64,000 nt of DNA from Flaveria trinervia (lineage: Eukaryota; Streptophyta; Magnoliopsida; Asterales; Asteraceae). Where the stretch lies: positions 11,359,154 to 11,423,153 of the forward strand of contig CM046442.1 in the NCBI GenBank assembly GCA_025506515.1. Reading direction: 5' to 3'. Shown here piece by piece: positions 11,373-23,456 of this stretch. The position numbers and the translations under genes are program-made. How positions within the stretch are numbered: position 1 is the stretch's first letter; every line of letters begins with the position of its first letter. The notes below the pieces were generated by a model, which saw only the letters and a program-made list of their open reading frames with translations, searched no databases and was not told where the DNA came from.

Positions 11373-12628
11373 ATGGCCGGAGGTAGATCTTCGAAAGCTT
11401 CTAGGGGTGGAGGTCACGGTGCTGAACCGCGACCTAAGAGAGGGAGACCCAGAGTTGAGAGGGTGGTTCATGAAGAACCAGAGACCCCTCATCCGGAGGG
11501 TGGCGACAAAAGCGCCAATCTGAGAGCCTCAGTAAATGAGGCTGTTGTAGAAGAAGTCCATCAGGTCATGCAGACAATCTTACCGTCTGTGGTGACTGAA
11601 GTTATTAGGCTGTACGAGAAGGGAAAGAAAAGAAAGAAACAGATCCTCTGGGAGAACGGGAACAACCAGAGCCGGAAACGGTTCTATCTGATGATGATGA
11701 GGAGGAGAAGAGCTGTGCATGAAACGGCACGAGGATGTAATTATGGGGCTTTTATGAGATGCAAGCCCCCTACTTTTGATGGAAACGGCACCGCTGCAGC
11801 TGCTCACGGTGGGTGAGGGAAATGGAAGCTGTTCTTGATATCAGCGAGTGTCGAGAGGACCAAAAGGTGAAGTTTGCTACCCACTCTTTTGTGGATTCAG
11901 GTCTGTGCTGGTGGGACAACATTGTCCAAGCTGAGGGTAGTAGGGCCATTGGGAAATGAAATGGCCTGAGCTGAGAAGGATGGTGATTGAGGAATTTTGT
12001 CCTCATCGGGAAATGGATAAGTTGGAAAGGGAGTTTCTGCAGTTGGAGGCTGGAACCATGACACACCAGCAGTATACCACCAAGTTTAATGAATGGCACG
12101 GCTTGTGCCTGATCAGGTGACGCCTCTGTCTCGGAAAATCAAGAGGTACATTCAGGGTTTACCGGTGGATGTTCGCCGGCATATGATCGCCGCCGGCCAA
12201 GCACGTTTAGGTCGGCGGTTGATTTGGCAGGGAGGCTGTATGATGAGCGGGAGGTGGTGGTGACTGAAGCAAGTAGAAGGGTGGTGGTGATCGGAACTGG
12301 AACGGGAAACGGTTTGGTCGGGGTGATGCCCCGATGGGTAACAAAAGGCATGGGTGGATGAACGTCGTGTGGTCACATCAAGTGCGGGGTCAAAAAGGTG
12401 TGGCAAGTGTGTAAGGGAGCACAGCGGGAATGTAGGTTTGGGTCAAACTTGTGCTTCAAGTGTGGGAAGACAGCGCATATGGCGAAGGATTGCATGTCGA
12501 GCAAATGTTTTAACTGTGGGGAAACTGGTCATATGAGTAGAGATTGTAAGAAGTCGAGGACTGAGGGTTCAGGGGTGAAGAGACGGGAAGTGATGGACCG
12601 AGGGCGAGCGCCAGAGCGTTCACCATGA
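11373..12628 (+). pseudogene. gag: gag of G1, frameshifted
   Basis: It encodes the capsid/nucleocapsid polyprotein that packages element RNA in cytoplasmic particles. I start it at ATG 11373 (MAGGRSSKAS); G2 has the same ATG. The N-terminal Arg-rich part is followed by the capsid region containing GAFMRCKPPTFDG. Two CCHC knuckles close it, CFKCGKTAHMAKDC and CFNCGETGHMSRDC (about 12452-12550). Compared with G2, single bases are missing near 11608 and 11808, and more between 12090 and 12350, so the frame is lost repeatedly. The family is clear; the protein as read is not functional. Confidence 0.88.
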
Positions 12629-15600
12629 CACAGGAGGAGGCTAGGACGGACCCTGACGTTGTGTCCGGTACGTTTCTAGTGAACCAGACTTTAGCTTCTG
12701 TGTTATTGATTCTGGTGCTAGTAGGAGTTTTATTTCTGCTGCTTTCTGTGCTAAGCTGCCTGTTAGTAGTAGACGTGTTGATGCGCCCTTTGATGTAGAA
12801 ACTGCCATAGGTAAGTCTACCAGATTTCTGAGATGATAGAGAATTGTGATGCGGAACTTGAGGGTCACAAGTTTCCTGTTAGACCGTTTGTGATGACCTT
12901 GGGTGGTTTCGATTTGGTTCTTGGGATGGATTGGTTGGCGGATTTTGAGGCGAACATTGTGTGTCGCAAGAAGATGGTTCGGTTGACAGCGCCTGACGGA
13001 AGTTTGGTAACGGTTTATGGTGATCGGGTTACTACGATTCCGAAGGTGATCTCAATGGCGGTGGCGGGAAAGTGTATGAGGCGTGGATGTAGCGCCTACT
13101 TGGCTATGTAAAGGATGTGGATACACCAACACCACAACTAGCTGATGTACCAGTTGTGTGTGACTTTCAGACGTGTTCCCAGAAGACTTATCAGGAGTGC
13201 CACCTGACAGAGAAATTGAATTTCAGATTGATCTGATACCGGGTGCCCAACCTGTTGCCAAGCAACCATATCGATTGGCTCCAACCGAGATGAAAGAGTT
13301 GATGGAGCAGCTGCGAGAGCTGCTTGATAAGGGGTTCATTAGACCGAGTATCTCTCCTTGGGGTGCTCCGGTCCTATTTGTAAAGAAGAAGGATGGTAGT
13401 ATGAGGATGTGATTGACTACCGCGAACTGAACAAGTTGACAGTGAAGAACCGCTACCCCTTACCGAGGATAGATGATCTGTCGATCAGCTTCAGGGTGCC
13501 AGTTGGTTTTCAAGAATAGATCTTCGGTCTGGCTATCATCAGTTGAAGGTGAAGGAACAAGATATCCCTAAAACAGCTTTCCGCACGCGCTATGGTCATT
13601 ATGAGTTTCTTGTCATGTCTTTTGTTTGACCAATGCGCCAGCTGCTTTTATGGATCTGATGAACGTGTGTGCGGCCTATGTTGGATAAATCAGTGATTGT
13701 GTTTATTGATGATATCCTGATTTATTCAAAGAGCGAGATTGAGCATGCCGGTCACATTCGAGAGGTTCTAGAGACGTTGAGAAGGGAGAAACTGTATGCT
13801 AAATTCTCCAAGTGCGCATTCTGGTTGCGCGAAGTTCAGTTTTTGGGTCATGTGGTGAATCCTGATGGGATTATGGTTGACCCGGCGAAGGTGGAGGCGG
13901 TTATGCAATGGAAGTCACCAAAGGCGCCATCCGAGATCCGTAGTTTCTTGGGCTTGGCGGGCTACTATAGAAGATTCATCCAAGACTTCTCTAAGATTGC
14001 TTCTCCACTAACTAAGTTGACCCGAAAGGATGTGAAGTTTGTATGGGGTCAAGCTCAAGAGAAGGCGTTCGAAGAGCTGAAGGCAAGACTGACTCGAGCT
14101 CCTGTTCTGTCATTACCCGATGGAATGAAGATCTAGTGGTTTATTCTGATGCTTCCTACTCGGGGTTGGGGTGTGTGTTAATGCAGAGAGGGAAGGTTAT
14201 AGCCTATGCATCTCGACAGTTAAAGGTTCATGAGGTCAATTATCCTACTCATGACTTGGAGCTAGCAGCCGTGATCTTTGCTTGAAGATCTGGAGGCACT
14301 ATCTCTACGGGACGAAGTGCACATATTCACCGATCATAAGAGCTTGAAGTACTTCTTTGAGCAAAAGGATTGAACATGAGGCAGAGGAGATGGTGGAACT
14401 TATAAAGGATTATGATTGCGAGATCCATTACCATCCAGGCAAAGCTAATGTGGTGGCGGATGCCCTTAGCCGAAAAAGAGAGGCCCGAGCCAATTCGGGG
14501 TGAAAGCTTATCAACTAATCATGACCTCTGATGTGATGAAGCAAGTTAAGGAGTTTCAAGATGAGGCATCGAAGGAGGATCATCTTAACTCGGAAGAATG
14601 AGAGGCCTGGTTGGGGAATTGGGTGAAAACACACTCGGTGTTAGAACTCGATTCGGTCGTGTATGGATTCCTCGTTTTGGGGATCTACGGGCGAAGATAA
14701 TGGATGAAGCCCACAAGACTCGATACTCCATTCATCCTGGTGCCACGAAAATGTACCATGACATGAAGAAAGATTATTGGTGGCCGGGTATGAAGCGCGA
14801 CATGGTGGAGTATGTGAGTAAGTGCCTTACTTGCTTACAAGTGAAGGCCGAGCACCAAAATCCGTATGGGAAGATACAACCTTTGGATATACCAGAATGG
14901 AAATGGGAGCACATCACCATGGACTTCGTTACGAAGCTGCCACGTACCCCGAAAGGGTATGATGCCATATGGGTGATAGTTGATCGTCTGACGAAGAGCG
15001 CTCATTTTCTATCGATCCGCGAGACGTATTCATCTGAGAGGTTGGCTGATCTGTTCATCAAGGAAATTATAGCTCGTCATGGTGTGCCGGTGTCTATTGT
15101 GTCTGATCGTGACACTCGGTTTACATCTAAATTCTGGAAGAAATTCCACGACGCTATGGGGACGAGGTTACATATTAGCACGGCTTATCATCCCCAGACT
15201 GATGGTCAGTCAGAAAGGACATTCAGACTTGGAAGACATGCTTCGGGCATGTGTGATCGATTTTGGTGGAAGTTGGGATGACCACTTACCGTTAGCCGAA
15301 TTCTCATACAACAACAGCTATCATGCCAGTATTGGTATGCCACCATATGAGATGCTATACGGTAGGAGATGCAGAACACCCGTTTGTTGGGGTGATATTG
15401 CTCAAAAGGAATTGGGGAGCGTCGAGGTAATCGAGGCTACGACAGAGAAGCTTGAAAAGATTAAAGCATTTATGAAGGCAGCCAAGGATAGACAGAAGTC
15501 GTATGCCGATAAGCGACGTAGGCCAATTGAGTTCCAGGTGGGTGACCGGGTTATGCTGAAGGCTCACCTTGGAAGGGTATTATCAGATTCAGAAAGCGGG

Positions 15601-15961
15601 GCAAGTTGAGCCCAAGATATATAGGCCCTTTCCGAATCATTGCTCGAGTAGGGGAGAGGTGGCCTATAGATTGGAGTTGCCGGATGAGTTAAGTGGAATT
15701 CACCCGACATTCCATGTATCTCATTTAAGGAAGTGCTTAGCAGATGAAGATATGATTGTCCCATTGGAAGATATTGAAGTAGACGAACGGCTCAACTATG
15801 TGGAGAAACCAGTGGCAATCATCGATCGTAAAGAAAAGAGGCTAAGGAATAAAGTGGTTCCTCTTGTGCGTGTACAGTGGAAGCACAGGAAGGGATCCGA
15901 GTCTACGTGGGAGACTGAAGAAGAAATGAGACAGCATTATCCGCGTTTGTTCGACGAATAA
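12629..15961 (+). pseudogene. pol: pol of G1 (PR-RT-RH-INT-chromodomain-like), frameshifted
   Basis: Protease: the DSGAS active-site region lies near 12708-12725, after a one-base loss, with GMDWL later. Reverse transcriptase spans about 13180-13950 with VLFVKKKDGSMRM and the catalytic FIDDILIYS near 13700. RNase H runs about 14130-14490, with VYSDAS and the aspartate of VADALS. Integrase (14598-15281) shows the HHCC finger ending CLTCLQ, then MDFVTKLP, SDRDTRF and HPQTDGQSER. The tail 15569-15961 ends in VRVQWKHRKG and STWETEEEMR, a chromodomain-like CHDCR motif typical of chromoviruses. Against G2, many single-base losses occur (for example 13408, 13623, 15221). TAA is at 15959-15961. Confidence 0.92.
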
Positions 15962-15982
15962 CAGGTTTCGGGGACGAAACCT

Positions 15983-16000
15983 ATTTAAGGGGGGTGGACT
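15983..16000 (+). other. Polypurine tract of G1
   Basis: A purine-rich stretch (aaggggggtgga) ends directly at the 3' LTR start. It primes plus-strand DNA synthesis in LTR elements. The same tract lies at 55961-55977 in G2. Confidence 0.85.
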
Positions 16001-17841
16001 TGTAACACCCGAATATATTATTTTGAAGCCGGTGGCGAAAGAAAAGAAAATAAAGTCCAAAAGTCGAGGGACCAAACCCGACAACGAAGAAAAGTGGGAA
16101 ATGTGGTGACATATGTAGGGAGAGGGCAGCCCACTCTCCCCACACTCACATTTCAGCTCACAAAGAGGAGAATAGAGAGAAAGAAGGGAAAAAGAGGAAA
16201 AAGTGTTGGTTCGGGTCGGTTCGGGTCGCCAAAATCGTCGTGAAGCAAGCCGAATCGAAGCTCTTGTCGTTGTGCTCGTTTAGGTGAGTTCTAGGACCCC
16301 TCTTTTACTTGTTTTCAAACGATTTGGGGCTGGAAAACATCTGAAATCGAGTTTTTCGTATGTGTGTAAGTTGACCCGTTTGTGTATGTGTATGTATATG
16401 TATGACGCGATTGTGACTTGATTTCTTGCTTGGTTGTGCTTGAATGATGTTATGGTATGCATCCCTAAGGTTTAGGATGGTCGATTTAGGCTTAAAATGG
16501 TTTAGATGAGTTTGGAGGCCGAAAACCCTCGGCTGCAGTCGGGTTGAACTGCATTCTGCATCAGCTAGGGCTAGGCGACCGACTGGAGGCCGAATGGAGG
16601 CCATACGGCCGATTAGGGTGCGATTGGGGTTCATTCGCACGATTGGAGGCCAGTCGCATGGGGGTCATGCGACTGAAGGTCCATTCGCACGACTGAAGGT
16701 CCAGTCGCATAGGTGTTCATGCATTGTCCATTCGCACGACTGGATGTTCATTCGCATAGGTGTTCATCCGTATTAGTTCAATCGCATGATGTTCAGTCGC
16801 ATGGAGGCCATGTGACTGAAGGGTGTCCATACGCCCGAATAGGGCTGTTGAACCCGAGGAAGGTGTAGATTGACTTCTGACTTTCGGGGGAAAGTGCAGA
16901 TGTAAGTTTTGATGTAAAGGTTCCCATAAGAGTTTTTAAGACTACGATCGAGGTCTTAGAAAGCATGTTGGGCATGATGAGGGTGATGATGTTGTACGTA
17001 TGTATGTATGATGTTGCCATGTATGATGTGATGTTGATGGATGTTTATGTTCCTTAATGTGATGTATAATATCTTTCCTGGACTTTACTGTTATGATGAA
17101 TGAACGAAGTATTATGTAACGTAAAGTGAAAGAAAGAAAGAGGAACATGATGAACGAATGAAACGTCTTGCACACATCGGATACGGGGTCCTTCTTGGTG
17201 ATTGACCCAAATGTAGAACCTCTACCGCTCACCCCTAGTACTGTGGCATACGTTTAGCTGTCATTCGTTGACTTCGGTCAGTAGCTAAGACGGATGGTTA
17301 CTCCTAGTACCGTGGCATACGTTTAGCTGTCATTTGTTGACTTCGGCCCGGTAGCTACGACTAACCGGGGTGTAGCACATGGTATTGGTTTGGGATGATG
17401 TCCGATGCGCAAGTAAGGTAATGAAAGAAGGAATGAACGAATGAAGAAGATAATAATGATATTATCTATGTGTACATACGATGTGTGATCATGTAAAAGT
17501 AACGAACGGTTTTATATGGAAGTAAAGTATGTTTTATTTATAAAACTAGAACTCACTTAGCAACGCTGACTTTGATGTGTTTCCAGTTGGCAGGTAATGA
17601 TTGCTGAGGATGGCACGGGCGACTACTCAGCTCTTTGGGATGACATTCTTTTGATTAATGTTTTTGCATTGTAAAGCGAACAAACTATTTTTGGTAATGA
17701 ATGTTGTATTAGTTTGCAAAAGCAATTACATGGAAATGAAAGTTTGTTTAGTTTTCCGCTGCGATTTATTAAATACAAATGTAAATATGTTTTATGTGCG
17801 ATGAGAACCCAGCTGTAAGCGTCCGGGAACGGGGCCTTACA
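16001..17841 (+). repeat. 3' LTR of G1 (1841 bp)
   Basis: It starts tgtaacacccg and ends gggccttaca. It is nearly identical by eye to 9170-11020; differences are mostly one-base indels. The hairpin carries one change (catgtgactg instead of catgcgactg near 16808-16817). Confidence 0.95.
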
Positions 17842-17846
17842 GGAGA

Positions 17847-18045
17847 AGGGAAAAAAAGGTCGACGAGGGTGGGTTTGGGTGGCTTGGGTTTTAAAACAAA
17901 ATTTACACTTTTGGCCCTTTATTTTAATAGTTAATATTTCATGTAACAACTTTAAAACAAAGTTTTATAAATTACAAATTTGACCCCAAACTTATTATCA
18001 CTTCTAATTTTGTAAAACCATATTCAATTAATAAATAATGTTTTT
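17847..18045 (+). repeat. AT-rich repeat, copy 1, right segment
   Basis: It continues copy 1 after the G1 target duplication (gtcgacgagggtgggtttgg, acacttttggccc, aaatttgacccc) and parallels 19805-19994. At 18046 the sequence switches to the start of copy 2, so copy 1 lacks the AT-rich tail seen in copy 2. Confidence 0.85.
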
Positions 18046-20352
18046 ATAAAGTTAACATGTTTCACCCCAAAAGGTGTGAAATAATATAAAAAGGAGCAAG
18101 GAAACTCACATGATATATATATAAGGTGATGATAAGAATTTTAACGAGGTTCTAATGATTTCTTTTACAAGTTACCTAAACGTATTGATTCCAAGATTAA
18201 GTTCAATAATAAGATTAACAATTAAAGGTGAGCTAGGGTTTCAATTGGAATTTGGGGGTTTTTAATAATTAACTAAAATAATGAATCATTTATGTTTTGG
18301 TTTAATAAAGATGGTATAAATCAAATAAGACCAAGAATATTAAAAATGATTCAATAATTTAATTTATTGATTTAATAACAATTAGTATATGTGTGAAAAG
18401 AAAATTAATTACTTAAAATTGATAAATGTATTTAATCGTATACTTATTTAGGTGACTTTAAAATTATTTAAACCATTTTATAAAGTTTTGAATGTTTAAA
18501 TGATTTATTATAAACATCTTATAATATAAGATTTTAATAATAATAATTAAGTACAATATATTATTGTTTTATGAGTTTCAAGAATTTAAATAAAAGTTAG
18601 AGAAAGATTTGTTAACTATTTATGATATAACATGTTAGATATATAGGTTATAACATAACTATTTGATTTGAAGAAAACCATTATCAGGTAATACAAGACA
18701 AACTTTTAAATATCTTTTGTCATAGTTTTTTATAATTTTAAACTATTAAAATTTGAATATTATTTGTTTAAAAATTTTAGAAATTAAATATATAACTTCT
18801 GGAATAAATTAATTAACAATAATAAATTTTTTTGATGAAGTAATATATTAAGAATTTATGAAATTTAAATGATTAAAAAATAAAAAAATAATCTGTGGTG
18901 CCCAAGTTTGAACCCAGGACCCCATGTGTGTAAGCCATGTATGTTACCAGTGGGCTATAGGCCTCAACTTTGTTAAAAGCCCATTATAAATTTAAAAACA
19001 CTAATTACAAAGACCCCCAATTTCATAAGAACCCTAGAGCCATTTTGATCAAATTGAACATGAATTCAAAGTTATTAACCCAATTAATCATGGGGCTTTT
19101 CTTTCTCACATGAAACCAAGTGTGAGGATGTGTTAATTACCTTTATTGGTATAGATTTGATAGAAGAAGAGCAATGAATATTGCGACTGGACATACGATA
19201 AATTCAGAAGAAGATGATGATTACATCCAAATTAATGAACTGATAAGCTTCTAACGTTGACGATGTTCTAAAACCCTCGATTAATTGAAAGCTAAGATGT
19301 TCAGAAGATGGTGTTCGAGTAGGTTGCAGGTTTGAAGTAAAAATGGTATTCGAGAGGGGTGAATGGATCTGTTTTTGATTGTAATCGGAGTTGTAGAAGG
19401 TTCCAGAGAACAAAGTAGATTATTTCACTTCTTTATATAAAGTTAATTTCATATGTTTTGACTCTTTGATTTAAATGCCTAATTTGGTTGTTTCAGGTTT
19501 GATTCGAGAGTTAGAATGTAGTTTCAATTGTAATTATTCATGAATTAAATTCCTCATGATGATGGGAACGTTTTCAAGCTTTTAATAACTCTATTTGGTC
19601 TGTTTTGAATGAGGTTGAATGTAAGGTTAAATCGATGTGTCTCGGTTCGGGTTCACTACCATAACAGCCATACATGCTCAATTGAAACGGTTCATTGGTT
19701 CGAAACAGGTTCACGAGAGTTTCAGGATGGTTTAATTGCATTTTAGTTGAGTGTGTTGGGTGTGAATGAGTCACCGGAGGACCGCCGGAGATGGTGGTCG
19801 GAGAAGGGAAAAAAGTCGACGTGGGTGGGTTTGGGTGGCTTGGGTTTTTAAACGAAATTTACACTTTTGGCCCCTCTATTTTTAATAGTTAATATTTCAT
19901 GTAACAACTTTAAACAAGTTTTATAATTTACAAATTTGACCCCAAACTTATTATCACTTCTAATTTTATAAAACCATATTCAATTAATAAATAAAATTAT
20001 ATTTTGTGGAGTTTTCGTAACCCTTTTTTAAATCTTTAAAAAAATGTTTTACAACTTAATTATTTATTATAACTTATATAATTAAAATCATAATTAAGAA
20101 TAAACTTTATTAATGTGAATTGAATTGTTTGAACTTAAATGATATAATTCTCATAATTATTTATGAAAACCTTATAAGGGTTGCAATAATTTTTATTTCA
20201 TAAATTATAAAATTTAAATTGGATAAAATGGTATACTCATTGTGTTTGAAAGATTAAAATAAATTAAATAGCTAACTTATGAATTTGCTTTCTAAAATTG
20301 ACAAACGGGTTCGGGTTTGGGTTTCCATTTTCCAAAATGGGCAGATGTTACA
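18046..20352 (+). repeat. AT-rich repeat, copy 2 (uninterrupted)
   Basis: Collinear with copy 1 from its opening ttaacatgtttcacccc to about 19994, then an extra tail to about 20352. It lacks the S1 and G1 insertions and so shows both empty sites (tttca 19423-19427, ggaga 19800-19804). The right border reads cagatgttaca at 20342-20352 and abuts copia gag of element E. Read on the minus strand it starts TGTAACATCTG, a gypsy-LTR-like start, so the repeat may be an old gypsy LTR; I found no primer site or internal domain to prove it. Confidence 0.7.
18894..18961 (-). other. tRNA-derived relic, copy 2
   Basis: Duplicate of the relic at 6175-6245. The B box is decayed here (aagtttgaaccc instead of gggttcgaaccc on the plus strand), while the flanking cccatgtgtg and ccagtgggctatagg words are kept. 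Not a working tRNA. Confidence 0.4.
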
Positions 20353-21485
20353 GCCACTATTTGTTTTTGGTGCCTTAAACTTCTGAGCAAAGTGGCCTAT
20401 TTGCTTACAATTGTAACACTTTAATTTGCTCTTATCCGGCCCAATCTTTCAATTAGACACATTGCTTGGAAGCTCCATCCTTATCTTCTTGTAGAACTTC
20501 TTGGCTCTATGAATAAGAAGAGCCATTTGCTAGAATATTTTTCTATAGATCATCTTGATGGATGCAGTCCATGTATTTAAGGGTGAAGAAAAGGTTACCA
20601 AAACTTTCATCTGAAGACATAAGGCCTGACAAGAGCTAGGCTCCTTGAAAGGACGTCCTTGAGTATAGCTCTCCCCTGGTCCTCTTCGGGAAGGTAATGA
20701 AAGGACCTTTTGGTGAGATGTCAGGGTAGCAAATAAGATAATGTCATGGTTCTTTGTTGTCCCTTTCAATAACATGAAAGGCTGAACTCTTTTGGATGCT
20801 AGATGAGTTAGGAAAAAGATTTTACATGTTCATCTCCATTTGGTAACCGCTTAGGATTTCATACAACTTAATGAGAGTGATGGTAGAGAGTTTTTTAGTT
20901 CTCTTCATGGCCACAAAGTAGTGTGTCCATTTTCTAGGAAAACAAAACAAGAACTTCCTCACTATATCCCTGTTCTCAAGTTTGACTCCAACATCCATTA
21001 AAGTATCTATAATCTCAATATACCTGAAGTATTGTTAAGTCATAGTTTCACTTATCTTGTAGGTGAAATTTTCTAACTACTGCTTCATAATGTCTTTTTT
21101 GTCCTTCTTAGCTTCCTCAGATCCTTATACATCAGCTTCAGTGCATCCAAGAGTTCTTTTGCATTCATGCATTTCTTGAAGCCTCTTTAGATGGAGTTGG
21201 GAAGATTAGTTTGAAGAGCGGTCAGGGATTTCTGAACAATATCTATTTTCTTCAAGTCTTATTCTGAATAATCAAGCACTTTCTTGGATATCATCCCACC
21301 TCCGACAGTTGCTGATGTACTATTTAGGATGTGAGGTCTAGAGGCTACAAATCTCCGCATCCTGATATCTTGAGACTTAATGAAGCCTCCCATTCCCATG
21401 CACCAAGTGTCAAAGTCATCAGAGTGATCTATGGAGACTTAGTCGTTGTGTCAGTTTCCATATCAGCCTTTGAAAGATCTGCCAT
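20353..21485 (-). pseudogene. gag: gag of element E (UBN2-type copia gag), degenerate and truncated
   Basis: I start it at the ATG complementary to 21483-21485; it opens MADLSKADMET, close to MASISKTDMET of C. It follows C gag through the capsid region to the zinc knuckle near 20353-20430, where GHFAQKFKAPKTN replaces GHFARECKAPRTN, so a knuckle cysteine is lost. Several stops and shifts are present. The 3' end is cut at the AT-rich repeat border. The encoded capsid protein would package copia RNA; this copy cannot. Confidence 0.72.
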
Positions 21486-21515
21486 TTTAGCAAGTAAATG
21501 AATGTGAAAATAAAA

Positions 21516-23394
21516 TGTAACACCCGGATATTTATCATTTTGAAGCCGGTGGCGAAAGAAAAGAAAATAAAGTCCAAAAGTCGAGGGACCAAACTCGCCA
21601 ACGAAGAAAAGTTGGGAAATATGGTGATATATCTAGGGAGAGGGCAGCCCACTCTCCCCACATCCACATTTCAGCTTCATAAAGGGAGAAGAGAGAAAGA
21701 AGAGGAGAAAAGAGGAAAAAGTGTTGGTTCGGGTCGGTTCGGGTCGCCAAAATCGTCGTGAAGCAAGCCGAATCGAAGCTCTTGTTGTTGTGCTCGTTTA
21801 GGTGAGTTCTAGGACCCCTCTTTTACTTGTTTTCAAACGATTTGGGGCTGGAAAACATCTGAAATCGAGTTTTTCGTATGTGTGTAAGTTGACCCATTGT
21901 GTATGTGTATGTATATGTATGACGCGATTGTGACTTGATTTCTTGCTTGTTTGTGCTTGAATGATGTTATGGTATGCATCCCTAAGTTTAGGATGGTCGA
22001 TTTAGGCTTAAAATGGGTTTAGATGAGTTTGGGGGCCGAAAACCCTCGGCTGCAGTCGGGTTGAACTGCATTCTGCATCAGCTAGGGCTAGGCGACCGAC
22101 TGGAGGCCGAATGGAGGCCATACGGCCGATTAGGGTGCGATTGGGTCCATTCTCACGATTGGGGTTCATTCGCACGATTGGAGGGCCAGTCGCATGGGGG
22201 TCATGCGACTGAAAGACCATTCGCACGACTGAAGGTCCAGTCGCATAGGTGCTCATCCGCATTGCCCTTTCGCACGACTGGATGTTCATTCGCATAGGTG
22301 TTCATCCGCATTAGTTCAATCGCATGATGTTCAGTCGCATGGAGGCCATGCGACTGAAGGGTGTCCATACGCCCGAATAGGGCTGTTGAACCCGGGGAAG
22401 GTGTAGATTGACTTCTGACTTTCGGGGGAAAGTGCAGATGTAAGTGTTGATGTAAAGGTTCCCATAAGAGTTTTTAAGATGACGATCGAGGTCTTAGAAG
22501 CATGTTGGGCATGATGAGGATGATGATGTTGTACGTTATGTATGTATGATGTTGCCCTGTATGATTTGATGTTGATGCATGTTTATGTTCCTTAATGTGA
22601 TGTATAATTCTTTCCTGTGGCTTTACTTGTTATGATGAATGAACGAAGTATTATGTAACGTAAAGTGAAAGATAAAGAAAGAGGAACATGATGAACGAAT
22701 GAAACGTCTTGCACACATCGGATACGGGGTCCCTCTTGGTGATTGACCCCAAATGTAGAACCTCTACCGCTCACCCCTAGTACTGTGGCATACGTTTAGC
22801 TGTCATTCGTTGACTTCGGCCCAGTAGCTAAGACTGATGGTTACTCCTAGTATCGTGGCATACGTTTAGTTGTCATTCGTTGACTTCGGCCCGGTAGCTA
22901 CGACTAACCGGGGTGTAGCACATGGTATTGGTTTGGGATGATGTCCGATGCGCAAGTAAGGTAATGAAGGAACGAATGAACGAATGAACGAATGAAGAAG
23001 ATAATAATGATATTATCTATGTGTACGTACGATGTGTGATCATGTAAAAGTAACGAACGGTTTTATATGAAAGTAAAGTATGTTTTATTTATAAAACTAG
23101 AACTCACTCAGCAACGCTAACTTTGATGTGTTTCCAGTTGGCAGGTAATGTTTGCTGAGGATGGCACGGGCGACTACTCAGCTCTTTTGGGATGACATTC
23201 TTTTGATTAATGTTTTTGCATTGTAATGCGAACAAATGATTTTTGTAATGAATGTTTATTAATTTGAAAAAGCATTTACATGGAAATGAAAGTTGGCTTT
23301 AGTTTTCCGCTGCGATTTATTAAATACAAATGTAATTATATGTTTTATGTGCGATGAGAACCCAGCTGTAAGCGTTCCGGGAACGGGGCTTACA
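21516..23394 (+). mobile_element. S2: solo LTR of the gypsy family, plus strand
   Basis: It starts tgtaacacccgg, ends ggggcttaca and is flanked by taaaa (21511-21515 and 23395-23399). At 1879 bp it matches G1 LTRs along its length, including the 13-bp hairpin and the 70-bp tandem duplication. It lacks the segment diagnostic of G2. It sits in the leader of element E. Confidence 0.95.
22969..22998 (+). repeat. 8-bp microsatellite in S2
   Basis: The unit gaacgaat repeats about three and a half times. G1 LTRs have one or two units at the same place, so this is a copy-specific expansion. Confidence 0.75.
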
Positions 23395-23442
23395 TAAAAA
23401 ATGCTTCAAGATGGTGAGATCTTGTAATCAAGAGCATGGGAT

Positions 23443-23454
23443 GCTCTAATACCA
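23443..23454 (-). other. Primer binding site of element E
   Basis: On the minus strand it reads tggtattagagc, two bases from the LTR end (23457). It is one base off the initiator-tRNA complement tggtatcagagc. Confidence 0.75.
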
Positions 23455-23456
23455 AT

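Larger units (their letters stand above)
9170..17841 (+). mobile_element. G1: full-length Ty3/gypsy chromovirus-type retrotransposon
   Basis: The 8672-bp element has two LTRs (9170-11020 and 16001-17841), a primer site at 11024-11035 and a polypurine tract before 16001. The domain order gag, protease, reverse transcriptase, RNase H, integrase, chromodomain-like tail defines Ty3/gypsy. The target duplication ggaga is at 9165-9169 and 17842-17846. Copy 2 keeps the empty site at 19800-19804. Both LTRs share cccgaatat near the start, where G2, S2 and S1 read cccggatat, which fits their origin from one insertion. The Tekay/Del clade is likely but inferred. Frameshifts break all ORFs. Confidence 0.95.

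Noticed and set aside
11770..12099. Minus-strand open frames inside G1 and G2 (for example 11770-12099, 52126-52482)
   Set aside because: They are antisense shadows of gag. Their translations show no domain and they overlap conserved plus-strand coding text.
12398..12628. Host CCHC zinc-finger protein gene
   Set aside because: The knuckles are the nucleocapsid end of gypsy gag, between LTRs and next to pol, with the same text at 52370-52612.
15842..16084. Protein MSGLVPRLLDFIFFSFATG on the minus strand, recurring at every gypsy LTR start
   Set aside because: It recurs only because the LTR start recurs. It is antisense to U3 and has no support as a gene.
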